From contig JAFGXQ010000198.1 of assembly GCA_016936575.1 (NCBI GenBank), forward strand, positions 1 through 39,357: a DNA stretch of 39,357 nt. Direction: 5' to 3'. This stretch comes from Deltaproteobacteria bacterium. GTDB lineage: Bacteria > Myxococcota_A > Polyangia > JAAYKL01. The notes beneath the pieces are model-generated. The model was not told the origin of the DNA. It did no database searches and saw nothing but the letters and a program-made list of their open reading frames with translations. Positions 12,127-19,757 of this stretch are shown here, in pieces. Every line of letters starts with the position of its first letter. Within the stretch, counting starts at the first letter, position 1. The translations under genes and the position numbers were made by a program.

Positions 12127-12259
12127 TATCGTCTATTGTTCAAAATATGATTCTTCACGCGTAGCCAGCCGATGGACCTCTAAAAAAAAGCCCCGTATTG
12201 CCGATAATTGAAATAGTGTTCGGTTCACTTTCTCAACCAAGAAAAAAGGGAAATCGCTG

Positions 12260-14470
12260 TTGCAACCTTATTATCCCATATTGCTCATCAGCCCCAACTC
12301 ACCGTTTTTCACAGAATTACAACACGTTCTAAGCGAAAACGGATACTTTGTAATTGCGGCGCACACCCTGCGTCAGTCGTTGGAGGCGATAAATGCAGGC
12401 GTATACAGCCTGGCCATTGTTCCCACCAAAATTGACGGCGGCGCCGGCACCCGCCTGGTAAAAAAAATCAAACAAATCTGGGGCAGTACCCACATCGTAG
12501 TCGTTGATGACGGTTCATTGGAGCGCGCTGAATATGAACATCTTTGCACCACTCATTGCATTGATCACATCGTTTCGCCGAGCGCCACCAGTGAAGAGGT
12601 TGCTTTGATTTCGGCCCGATTAATCGGCGCAGCGCCGCCGATGACGCGCATTCCCGGTTTTATCAGCACCATCGGCAGTGCGCCTCCTTATGATATTGCC
12701 TCCGCATCCGGTACCGCCACCGTGCCGCCGGTACCGGATGAACATGCGCCCGCACAATCGCATGATATTTCTCCTTTTTGCGCGGCACCCAGTATCGCCC
12801 CGGCAGGTGCGGAAGATCCGCTGGCCCTTGAAATTCTCCAACTCGCCCGGGAGTACCAAAAAACGCTTCCGGATGAACTGCACAGATTGAAGGAACTTTT
12901 GCGAGAGGCCAGGCAGACGCCTGAAGACGCCGAAGAATCCATCATGGCCGTTCGGCAGCTGACCCATACCATTTCGGGTACCGCCGGCACTCTGGGATTC
13001 ACTGAAGTGGGCGAAATCGTCCGCCAAATCAACGACAAGATCAAAAAGATTGAACAAAAAAAAGGCGGCACCGAAGATGAATGGGAAACCCTGTTCTATC
13101 TGGCCGACCGCGCCATCAGCACCCCCGAAAGAAGTTCGCTCATGCCGGCGGGAATCACCGCCGGCGCCGATATCGGCACGGTGCTGGTGCTCGACGAAGA
13201 CCGCTCGGCGCTGACTGATCTGTATGAAGTCGGGCGTTCCTGTCTGGTGGGCGTCATTCCCGCCTGCACCCGGGTGGAAGCGCTGGCTGAAATCGAGTCC
13301 AGCGATATTGACGGCGTGATCATTGACGTGGATATGAGCAATTTGGACCCGACCGCACTGGTAAGCGACCTTCGCGCACTCGAAGGAAAAGAAGATCTTC
13401 AAATCGCTTTCATGGCAACACAGGATACTGTGGACAAACGAATTCTGGCTGCATCCGCGGGGGCCATGCAATTTCTTCAAAAGCCGCTCACCGAAGATAC
13501 GCTGGTGGAAATCGCCCGGGAATTTTCTCAACAAAGGGTTCAAACAAACGCCACAGTGGTGATCGTGGACGACGACCCGTTCTTTCGAAAACACATCAAC
13601 AATATTCTCACCTCGGAACACCTGGATGTGCACGAAGTCGATGAACCCGAACGGATTCTGGAGATTCTCGACCCGGTACAGCCCGACATTGTGTTGCTCG
13701 ACGTGCAGATGCCCACCATCAGCGGTTTCGATGTGTGCCGCATGATTCGCTCGGTTCCCAAATGGCGCAATCTCCCGATTCTCTTTTTAACCGGTGAATC
13801 TGATGCGAAAGTTCGAATTGAGTGTTTCACCGTGGGCGGCGACGACTACATTCAAAAACCCTGTATCAAAGAAGAGCTTCTCGCCCGCATCAATGTACGC
13901 CTGGAACGAATACGTCTGTTTAAGGAACGCGCCGACAAAGACCCGCTGACGCGTCTGCTCAATCGCAGAGCGTTTCTGGAGCAGTTTGATATTCGGCTCG
14001 ATGAGGGGCGAAGATATGACCGACCGCTCAGTTTCTGCGTTATCGACCTGGATAAATTTAAACATGTCAATGATACATACGGACACCTGGCTGGAGACCG
14101 GGTGCTGCAGGCGATGGGAAAATTACTGCTCTCCCGCTTTCGCAAGGTCGATATCCGGGGGCGTTGGGGCGGTGAGGAATTTGCTGTCGCCTTTTACAAC
14201 GAAGAGGCGAACACGGCTAAAAAGCTGTTATTTGAAGCGTTGAAGGCACTGCGCAAGCTGGTGTTTACCGGAGACGGTGGTGAACAGTTTCAAGTGACTT
14301 TTTCGGCGGGGGTGGCCACCTTCCCCCAAGATGCCACTGACTTTGATACCCTGTTTAAAATTGCAGATGAAAATTTGTACGAAGCGAAAGAAGCGGGTCG
14401 AAATCGCATTTACACCCAAAGTGATGTCGCTGTTCGCGCCGAACCCGCCACCGAATCCACTCCACAATAA
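12260..14470 (+). CDS. multi-domain response regulator / diguanylate cyclase (REC-Hpt-REC-REC-GGDEF)
   Basis: The 736-residue cytosolic protein shows five modules. Residues 5-115 form a receiver-like fold lacking the phospho-Asp (LAIVPTKIDGG at the usual site). Residues about 190-275 are an Hpt domain with LTHTISGTAGTLGF (phospho-His in THTISG). Residues 310-425 are a receiver with VIIDVDM. Residues 432-550 are a canonical receiver (VVIVDDDPF, IVLLDVQMP, Lys in YIQKP). Residues 560-730 are a GGDEF domain with GGEEF and an RKVD inhibitory I-site five residues before it. It therefore probably makes cyclic di-GMP under phosphorelay control with product inhibition. The start is TTG 12260 with AGGG about 9 nt upstream; no early in-frame ATG is available. 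No partner kinase is in the window. Confidence 0.92.
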   Translation: MQPYYPILLISPNSPFFTELQHVLSENGYFVIAAHTLRQSLEAINAGVYSLAIVPTKIDGGAGTRLVKKIKQIWGSTHIVVVDDGSLERAEYEHLCTTHCIDHIVSPSATSEEVALISARLIGAAPPMTRIPGFISTIGSAPPYDIASASGTATVPPVPDEHAPAQSHDISPFCAAPSIAPAGAEDPLALEILQLAREYQKTLPDELHRLKELLREARQTPEDAEESIMAVRQLTHTISGTAGTLGFTEVGEIVRQINDKIKKIEQKKGGTEDEWETLFYLADRAISTPERSSLMPAGITAGADIGTVLVLDEDRSALTDLYEVGRSCLVGVIPACTRVEALAEIESSDIDGVIIDVDMSNLDPTALVSDLRALEGKEDLQIAFMATQDTVDKRILAASAGAMQFLQKPLTEDTLVEIAREFSQQRVQTNATVVIVDDDPFFRKHINNILTSEHLDVHEVDEPERILEILDPVQPDIVLLDVQMPTISGFDVCRMIRSVPKWRNLPILFLTGESDAKVRIECFTVGGDDYIQKPCIKEELLARINVRLERIRLFKERADKDPLTRLLNRRAFLEQFDIRLDEGRRYDRPLSFCVIDLDKFKHVNDTYGHLAGDRVLQAMGKLLLSRFRKVDIRGRWGGEEFAVAFYNEEANTAKKLLFEALKALRKLVFTGDGGEQFQVTFSAGVATFPQDATDFDTLFKIADENLYEAKEAGRNRIYTQSDVAVRAEPATESTPQ

Positions 14471-14549
14471 ATCGCGGCTATTCGCCAGTGGAGCGATTTG
14501 AAATAGAAGTCTGGTATGAAACCATAACTCCACGCATTCCCTTTTCAAC

Positions 14550-14586
14550 TTGACGATACATATGAATCATACATACTTATATGTAT
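14550..14586 (+). promoter_or_regulatory. vapBC promoter with operator overlapping the start codon
   Basis: TTGACG (14550-14555), a 16-bp spacer and CATACT (14572-14577) form a promoter whose start would fall at or next to the vapB ATG (14585). A perfect 8-bp inverted repeat, ATACATAT (14556-14563) and ATATGTAT (14579-14586), spans the -10 and the start codon. It is a natural site for VapBC autorepression. Confidence 0.55.
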
Positions 14587-14779
14587 GAAAACGACTATCA
14601 ATATCGATGACCATCTGCTGAATGAAGCCCGGGAACTCACGGGGTTAAAGACCAAAACCGAACTGGTGGAAGCCGCGCTAACCCTGCTGGTGCGCACCGA
14701 AAGTTCGAAGCGACTGGCATCCCTATGTGGCACGGTCAAAGAGGCATCTGCCCCATACCGACGGCAGCCCGAAGAATGA
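14585..14779 (+). CDS. vapB: VapB-type antitoxin
   Basis: This 64-residue protein has the ribbon-helix-helix start common in VapB antitoxins (MKTTINIDDHLLNEARELTG), followed by a helix (TELVEAALTLLV) and a polar C-terminal tail that would wrap the toxin. It neutralises the PIN-domain toxin downstream, and the pair usually represses its own promoter. No ribosome-binding site precedes the ATG, and a likely -10 box ends 7 nt before it, so the mRNA may be leaderless. The stop overlaps the toxin start (ATGA). Confidence 0.88.
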   Translation: MKTTINIDDHLLNEARELTGLKTKTELVEAALTLLVRTESSKRLASLCGTVKEASAPYRRQPEE

Positions 14780-15156
14780 AAGTCGTATTGGTCGATACTT
14801 CGATTTGGATTCAGCATTTACGCGGCGATGCGCATGCGGCTCATTTGAACGCGTTGCTGGCCGACGGGGTAGTGGGCACGCATCCGTGGGTGATTGGGGA
14901 GCTGGCCTTGGGAAATCTGGGTCGGCGCAGACCTCAAATACTGCACGACATCGGCATGCTCCTGCATCTTCCCGTTATCTCTGTACAGGAAACAATGGCG
15001 ATGATCGAACACCATCGCCTCGCCGGTACTGGAATCGGCTGGGTAGACGCCCAACTGGTTGCATCCGCGTTGGTTGCAGATGCCGCGCTATGGACCACCG
15101 ATAGGCGATTATCCCACGTCAGCTGCACACTTGGTGTCGAATTCCTACCCCATTGA
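14776..15156 (+). CDS. vapC: VapC-type PIN-domain toxin ribonuclease
   Basis: The 126-residue PIN-domain protein keeps the acidic residues that bind Mg2+: Asp7 in VLVDTS, Glu42 in VIGELALG, Asp91 in GWVDAQLVAS and Asp109 in TTDRRL. VapC toxins cleave tRNA or rRNA when the antitoxin is lost. The start at 14776 overlaps the vapB stop by 4 nt and gives the conserved N-terminus; an upstream start at 14725 in the same frame would lie inside vapB and is rejected. The system looks intact. Confidence 0.92.
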   Translation: MKVVLVDTSIWIQHLRGDAHAAHLNALLADGVVGTHPWVIGELALGNLGRRRPQILHDIGMLLHLPVISVQETMAMIEHHRLAGTGIGWVDAQLVASALVADAALWTTDRRLSHVSCTLGVEFLPH

Positions 15157-15225
15157 ATTAGAATTGTGCTGCAAACTACCGACAGCAAAAGAGACGCGGA
15201 AGGGAATGCGTGAACGGCGACTGCA

Positions 15226-15966
15226 TCAAAACCCTACTGAAGCGCTCAATCCGCCACCCTGTCTGTCGGGGGTTACGTATGGACCGACCCCCGAAAACTG
15301 CAGGGATAATAATTCACGTCTTCGTTCAATCTCATCTCGAAACATGCGATTTCTTTTTCTCTTGGACGCAATCATCACAATCATTGAAGGAATGAAAACG
15401 GCGGTGCCAACCGCGAATGAACCTAGCCCGAGCAGTATCGCTTCTTCCGACAATGCAAGCGCGCCGAACGAAAATACGAATAGGCCGCCTGCCATCAACC
15501 CACCCCCCACGGCGGTACCGATGATGCCTGCGGTTCTGCGTCTGGACAACTTCTGAAATTGTTCATCTTCCCTCAGGTATTGCTTCGCCTGCAATCGTGC
15601 TGTTCGCTCTAATGCAAGCGAATCTGCAGCGGTCATTCCCACCGCTGCAGGAGCAGTCTGCACAGGAACCTTTACGATTGATGGCGTCGATGCCGCCACA
15701 CAATGCAACCCGGTTTGACTGTCGGGCCAATACCCCTGTTCGCACTTGCATTCCGGTTCACCTTGAACCACCGCACATTGACCGTGTCCGCCGCATAAAA
15801 TTTCCTTGCATACACTCTCGGCGGAAGCGAAGGTCTTCTGTGCATCTGTTGTTTCGGTGCCTTCGTCGGTTTGCATGGATGGGTTTGTATCCACACTTTG
15901 CGCCGATGTCTGCAGTGCAATACAAATGACTATCAGGAAGCACATCGATGTTGCTTGAAAAAACAC
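15226..15966 (-). CDS. EGF-like two-helix membrane protein, second paralogue
   Basis: The protein has an N-terminal signal (MCFLIVICIALQTSAQ), a six-cysteine EGF-like module with spacing C4C5C8C1C13C (about residues 50-85), a linker, a charged helix, two hydrophobic segments (GIIGTAVGGGLMAGGLFVFS and AVGTAVFIPSMIVMIA), a basic stretch and a C-terminus LQFSGVGP...GLSASVGF ending in Phe. It is a paralogue of the gene at 17007-17828, with identical cysteine spacing and the same tail motif. The start is GTG 15966, one base after the stop of the barrel gene, or ATG 15945. The frame is open further upstream, but that part only shadows the barrel gene. The function is unknown. It probably belongs to an envelope complex with the barrel protein. 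Confidence 0.75.
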   Translation of the reverse strand: MFFQATSMCFLIVICIALQTSAQSVDTNPSMQTDEGTETTDAQKTFASAESVCKEILCGGHGQCAVVQGEPECKCEQGYWPDSQTGLHCVAASTPSIVKVPVQTAPAAVGMTAADSLALERTARLQAKQYLREDEQFQKLSRRRTAGIIGTAVGGGLMAGGLFVFSFGALALSEEAILLGLGSFAVGTAVFIPSMIVMIASKRKRNRMFRDEIERRRELLSLQFSGVGPYVTPDRQGGGLSASVGF

Positions 15967-15967
15967 G

Positions 15968-16972
15968 TTAGAACCCCATTCCCAGCAGAATACTTGGGCC
16001 GTGCCCGAACTCATCGCCGCTCGCGTTGCCGGTGTATCGAACATCGGCGTGAACATGAATGGCCGCGGCGCGTAGGAACTCAACTCCCACCTGGGGAAAG
16101 AAATGACCACCGAACACCCCCGACGCGTCATCCATGCTACCGTCTTCGGCCCATTTATCGCCCAGGAACACGCCGCCGCCGAGACCGAGGTACGGGGCGA
16201 TACTTCCCTTCGACAAATAGTAGTTGGCGGCGATAGTCGCATCTCCAAAGGTTGCGCTTCCGTGAATGCCGATTCCCAAATCAAACTGAATCATCACCTG
16301 GTTCAATTCAAACCGATTGTCGAAAATCACGAGTGGATGAGAATTCATGTCGCCCACCCCAATCGACATCCCGAACATCACTCCGGTATATACTTCAAGG
16401 TTCATACGGTTCGGCTGGTTGCGCGTTTCGCCTTTGGTCGCATTATTCAGCGTCAATGTATCTTCCACTTTCTTTCCCGACAACAACGATTCCACCAGAC
16501 GACGCACCGCAATCGGTAAATCGTTTTCATCCGCCAACGTGATGGTGCGACTGACCACCAGCGACCCGTTGCTGCGACGCAGCGCAATACTGAAACGCAT
16601 CTCATTACCCAACTGGTACAATCGACCGTCCACATATTTCTTGGCTTTCAGCGTTTCGGTGATTTTGTGCTTCACCTCATCGGTCAGCACGAACGCTGTT
16701 TCGGATTGGGCAGCTTCGGCCATCTCAGTGAAAACCGGCCGGTAGTCGTGGACCAGAATACCTCGCTGTTCAAACTCGGTTACCAGCGCCACAGTGATAA
16801 CGTCTGAAATTTCTTCAGATACCCCTACGGACTCCGGCGGATACACAACCACCGACTGAATCGACATTGTCTTGTTCCCGTCGCTCCCGGCCATACAAAC
16901 AGCGGGCAGGAAAATAAGTGCGGCGACCATCGCCATGGTAAGGTTCATAAATGATTTATTATTGGTATTCAT
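15968..16972 (-). CDS. predicted outer-membrane beta-barrel protein with N-terminal TolB/FlgO-like domain
   Basis: The 334-residue protein has a signal peptide (MAMVAALIFLPAVCMA), then an alpha/beta domain (IQSVVVYPPESVGVSEEI ... LVTEFEQRGILV ... KKYVDGRLYQL) that resembles the N-terminal fold of TolB or FlgO-type lipoproteins. A C-terminal half of alternating amphipathic strands follows (NLEVYTGVMFGMSIGVG, APYLGLGGGVFLG, IHVHADVRYTG) and ends in LLGMGF. A terminal Phe is the usual signal for barrel insertion. ATG 16972 is preceded by AAGGAG; longer starts are rejected. It sits between two EGF-like paralogues, 34 bp from the upstream one and 1 bp from the downstream one. The family assignment of the N-terminal domain is an inference. 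Confidence 0.78.
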   Translation of the reverse strand: MNTNNKSFMNLTMAMVAALIFLPAVCMAGSDGNKTMSIQSVVVYPPESVGVSEEISDVITVALVTEFEQRGILVHDYRPVFTEMAEAAQSETAFVLTDEVKHKITETLKAKKYVDGRLYQLGNEMRFSIALRRSNGSLVVSRTITLADENDLPIAVRRLVESLLSGKKVEDTLTLNNATKGETRNQPNRMNLEVYTGVMFGMSIGVGDMNSHPLVIFDNRFELNQVMIQFDLGIGIHGSATFGDATIAANYYLSKGSIAPYLGLGGGVFLGDKWAEDGSMDDASGVFGGHFFPQVGVEFLRAAAIHVHADVRYTGNASGDEFGHGPSILLGMGF

Positions 16973-17006
16973 GGATAATCTCCTTATGGGTAATTCCATT
17001 TACTGA

Positions 17007-17828
17007 TTAAAATTGAAATGTTGCGCTGACACCCGCCCCTTTACCGTCTTCCGCCATGGTGGGTCCCACCCCGGAAAGACGCAGCCGGCTTGCGCGTTTT
17101 TGTTTTTCCACTTCTTCCTGATAGAGATTTCTCAACTGATTTTTGGCAGACTTGTGAACGATTACACTGGGAAGAAACACCAGCGCACCGCTGCCGAAAA
17201 TCACCCACCCGGTGGTATTCATGTCGTCTTCGAACAGCAGTCCTCCAGATAACACACCGAGTCCCATTCCCACCGCTCCGATAATGGTGCCCGCTAGACC
17301 GATATTCCGTTTGGTCACCAGGGGGGAATACTCGGGACGGGCGATCATCGCGCGCTTGGCTGCCGCACGCATCTCCTGATCGCGTTCGTACTGCAGCCGC
17401 TGCGGGGTCATCAGATCCGGCATGGGCTGCTGCACCGCCGGCTGCACAATAATCTGCACCGGTTGCGGCGTGATGCGAAGCTGCGCCGGAATACAGTGAA
17501 GCCCGGTTTCGGCGTCGGGCAGCAGGCCCACATCACAGGAGCACACCGGCGCGCCGCCTTTTACCACACAGCGACCATGGTTACTGCATGTAACGCCTTC
17601 GCAAAGGGTCGCCTTTCTGGCAGCGGTATCCGCTACCGACTCCGGTGTAACCACCTGCGGCACCAGCGGTGTGCTCAGGTCCGGAGCGACAGTCTGTTTC
17701 GGTTGGGTCGGTGCGATGCGCCGCGGATACGCGGTGGATTTTGACGCACTCTCCCCCGCCATCACCGTCGTGCCGAGCAGGATGACACCGACAAAAATAA
17801 ATACGTATAAATAGGTAAGTGACTTCAT
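17007..17828 (-). CDS. EGF-like two-helix membrane protein, first paralogue
   Basis: The 273-residue protein has a signal peptide (YLYVFIFVGVILLGTTVMAG), a Pro-rich linker, a six-cysteine EGF-like module (CEGVTCSNHGRC ... CSCDVG ... GLHC), a Pro/Gln-rich linker (about 120-155), a charged helix, then two hydrophobic segments (IGLAGTIIGAVGMGLGVLSG and TTGWVIFGSGALVFLPSVIV) and a basic tail ending RLSGVGP...GVSATFQF. Both the cysteine spacing and the tail match the paralogue at 15226-15966. EGF-like modules usually bind partners outside the cytosol. It is first in a three-gene unit. Its ribosome-binding site AAGGAG lies inside a 9-bp stem (17830-17877), so translation may be regulated. Confidence 0.78.
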   Translation of the reverse strand: MKSLTYLYVFIFVGVILLGTTVMAGESASKSTAYPRRIAPTQPKQTVAPDLSTPLVPQVVTPESVADTAARKATLCEGVTCSNHGRCVVKGGAPVCSCDVGLLPDAETGLHCIPAQLRITPQPVQIIVQPAVQQPMPDLMTPQRLQYERDQEMRAAAKRAMIARPEYSPLVTKRNIGLAGTIIGAVGMGLGVLSGGLLFEDDMNTTGWVIFGSGALVFLPSVIVHKSAKNQLRNLYQEEVEKQKRASRLRLSGVGPTMAEDGKGAGVSATFQF

Positions 17829-17829
17829 A

Positions 17830-17877
17830 ACAGCTCCTTATTGGTTGCAAGTCACCCTTAGGTAAAGCAGGAGCTGT
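17830..17877 (-). promoter_or_regulatory. stem that sequesters the ribosome-binding site of the EGF/barrel operon
   Basis: In the minus-strand mRNA, ACAGCTCCT (17877-17869) pairs perfectly with AGGAGCTGT (17838-17830), which holds the Shine-Dalgarno sequence. The stem ends one base before the AUG at 17828. The 9-bp stem with a 30-nt loop would block initiation unless opened by a ligand, protein, temperature or an upstream ribosome. Confidence 0.5.
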
Positions 17878-17935
17878 GCCATGCGCCGTCATGATATGCA
17901 GAACATAAAAATATCTATAAAAATCATATATTTAT

Positions 17936-17961
17936 ACAAAATAAAACGCTGCAGTCAGCGT
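17936..17961 (-). terminator. possible rho-independent terminator or attenuator
   Basis: On the minus strand, ACGCTG-ACTG-CAGCGT (17961-17946) forms a 6-bp stem followed by TTTTATTTTG. It lies downstream of the lipoprotein gene ending at 18069 and upstream of the EGF/barrel operon. The stem is short, so the call is tentative. Confidence 0.35.
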
Positions 17962-17969
17962 CCGCAATA

Positions 17970-18034
17970 GTTGCAATAACGCTACTTTTAAAATCATTCT
18001 ACAAATAATCGCTACCAGGTAGCGTCATTGCAAC
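17970..18034 (-). repeat. 16-bp imperfect inverted repeat with nested palindrome
   Basis: Arms at 17970-17985 (GTTGCAATAACGCTAC) and 18019-18034 (GTAGCGTCATTGCAAC) are complementary except at one position. In minus-strand RNA that position is a G-U pair, so the stem is complete, while plus-strand RNA would have an A-C mismatch. A second palindrome, CGCTACC-A-GGTAGCG (18010-18024), shares the right arm, so two folds compete. It lies between the lipoprotein gene and the EGF/barrel operon. Confidence 0.6.
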
Positions 18035-18068
18035 TAATCAACTCTATGGACCGATAAATAAAGGAATC

Positions 18069-18536
18069 TTATTCGCCGGAAGCCAGCGTTCCGGTGATTA
18101 CCTGCTGGGCAGCGCTGTCGGACAGAATGAAGGTACCGGTAACCACGCCGTCTGATTCTGTACCGATAATATTTCCCTGCCAAAACGACGTCGCATCACG
18201 TCCGCTTCGCAGCCATGCCCGAATGGTTCCACCATCCACCATTCCGGAAACCGACACCGAAATGTCACCCGCCGTGAACGTGCCGCTGAGAATAGTGCCC
18301 CGGGCCGACAATGACAGCGTCACCGGTTTCCCGTCATCGGTGATTCCATTGCCTTGCAACGCCCGTTTGGGAAGCGCCCTTTCGGGTGTGGTCACGACAC
18401 TGGATTCCTCGTCGGTAGTTGCTTTCCCGGTCTTTTTCGCCGAAAGGCCGCTGTCATCCTGGTGTGAACCTTGCTCCGGGCCGCAGGCCGGAAGTGTGAA
18501 TGCGACACATATAATGAATAAATGACTTTTTTTCAT
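18069..18536 (-). CDS. hypothetical lipoprotein, 155 residues
   Basis: The protein has a clear lipoprotein signal (MKKSHLFIICVAFTLPAC, Cys18), a polar linker rich in Ser, Lys, Asp and Glu to about residue 55, then a beta-rich region with short repeats of the type GTILSGTFTAGDISVSVSG and GVVTGTFILSD. I recognise no family and no catalytic residue. The start (18536) overlaps the stop of the SctQ-like gene (ATGA), and AGAGGT precedes it, so the two are coupled. It may be a structural partner of the SctQ-like protein or of the barrel cluster that follows. Confidence 0.78.
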   Translation of the reverse strand: MKKSHLFIICVAFTLPACGPEQGSHQDDSGLSAKKTGKATTDEESSVVTTPERALPKRALQGNGITDDGKPVTLSLSARGTILSGTFTAGDISVSVSGMVDGGTIRAWLRSGRDATSFWQGNIIGTESDGVVTGTFILSDSAAQQVITGTLASGE

Positions 18537-19666
18537 AATACCTCTGTTATTTCCACCGCCAGTTCACCCTCCACCTGAACCAGATGCCCCGTACAAATCA
18601 ATTGATCCGCCGCGCGAATCGCCACTTCTTCCGAAACGGGTCGACGCAGATGTATCACCTGGCCGGCAACCAATCTTGAAGCCTCTTGTACGGTCATTGA
18701 AATACGGGCGACTTCAACCTGTACCTGAATTTCCATGCCGGCGGCGCTGTTCTCAGGGGATTGAACCGAAAGCGGTTGGGTCTGTTCACTGTGTTGCATG
18801 CTGCTTACTCCATCCACACAAAAGGTGGTGCTGTCTATCCAATGCGCTGAAATGACATAGTAACCACTCCACAGCGCGAATCGAACGTCTTGACCGTCTG
18901 CAAAGGGCACGCCCAGCGCATCCAGTATGATGACATCCCCTTTTTCAATGTTTTTCACTTCTCGAAGAAGAAGGGTACTCGTTCCAACGACCATACGAAA
19001 GGACACCGGCAACGACGAGCCATCAAAAATATCGCTATTCTTCAAGAGAGGGGAAACCGCCGGCGGTAACGGAACACGACACCCGGCGAACACCACCGGG
19101 CCGTTCACAGTATCACTTTCAAACCGCGCCGACACATGCCAGGCGATGTCTTGATTCAACGCCATAAATGCGCCAACCTGTGCCTGAGAGTCCAGTACGC
19201 CCCTCAATTCGATAGTCGAAAATCCCGCTGCTCTCCAATCCGCCGAGGCAACGTCAAGCAACTGCATCAACACGCCTTCGTCAAAAGGACACGGTCTCAG
19301 CGCGTCAGCGAAATTCCTCTGTCGGTGCAACGCACAACCAATCCATCGTCGCACCAGCGTATTCGGCAGATACAGCACGCCTGCCCGCGCGCCACCACTA
19401 TGACAAAATGCAATAGCAATCCAATCGGCGGGAAGCATGGGCACTCCGTCACCCATACACTGAATCATCAACCGGGCCGAGGAAAGAGACGTGATGGATG
19501 CGAACGCCTCAAGGGGAATTGCGCGCCGAAGGGATGGAAGGCTGCGATGCACAGAACTCCGCACCATGCATTGTTGACGCGACAACTTTTTTTGACCGAG
19601 AAGTATCGGCGATGTGGATGCCATCGGTACAAATGCGGCTGCGTTGCGTGTTCCTGTTTGGGTCAC
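18533..19666 (-). CDS. sctQ: SctQ/YscQ-like protein with SpoA (FliM/FliN C-terminal) domains
   Basis: The 377-residue cytosolic protein has two SpoA-type domains, as in type III secretion C-ring (sorting platform) proteins. The first is near residues 215-265 (PVSFRMVVGTSTLLLREVKN, IEKGDVIILD). The second is at the C-terminus (MEIQVQVEVARISMTVQEAS, LVAGQVIHLRRPVSEEVAI, LVQVEGELAVEITEVL). The N-terminal half is divergent, as expected for SctQ. In known systems it binds the export ATPase regulator and chaperone-cargo complexes. No other type III or flagellar gene is in the window, so it is either part of a dispersed system or has another role. The start is GTG 19666 with GGAG about 5 nt upstream. 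It diverges from the kinase, with 91 bp between the starts. Confidence 0.82.
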   Translation of the reverse strand: MTQTGTRNAAAFVPMASTSPILLGQKKLSRQQCMVRSSVHRSLPSLRRAIPLEAFASITSLSSARLMIQCMGDGVPMLPADWIAIAFCHSGGARAGVLYLPNTLVRRWIGCALHRQRNFADALRPCPFDEGVLMQLLDVASADWRAAGFSTIELRGVLDSQAQVGAFMALNQDIAWHVSARFESDTVNGPVVFAGCRVPLPPAVSPLLKNSDIFDGSSLPVSFRMVVGTSTLLLREVKNIEKGDVIILDALGVPFADGQDVRFALWSGYYVISAHWIDSTTFCVDGVSSMQHSEQTQPLSVQSPENSAAGMEIQVQVEVARISMTVQEASRLVAGQVIHLRRPVSEEVAIRAADQLICTGHLVQVEGELAVEITEVL

Positions 19667-19722
19667 ATATTCTCCAGATTTTGTCAGCGAGTCGGTATTT
19701 TTTCTAAATCTCGCCGATTTTC

Positions 19723-19751
19723 TTGCCCGTTGTCAAGCAAGCATATATAAA
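19723..19751 (+). promoter_or_regulatory. promoter of the Ser/Thr kinase gene (leaderless)
   Basis: TTGCCC (19723-19728), a 17-bp spacer and TATAAA (19746-19751) are followed 6 nt later by the kinase ATG at 19758. No ribosome-binding site is present in between, so the transcript probably begins at the start codon. Confidence 0.5.
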
Positions 19752-19757
19752 CCAACT

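Noticed and set aside
12620-13633. 337-residue minus-strand frame
   Set aside because: It is opposite the REC-Hpt-GGDEF gene, Gly/Arg/Phe-rich and without recognisable motifs; a shadow.
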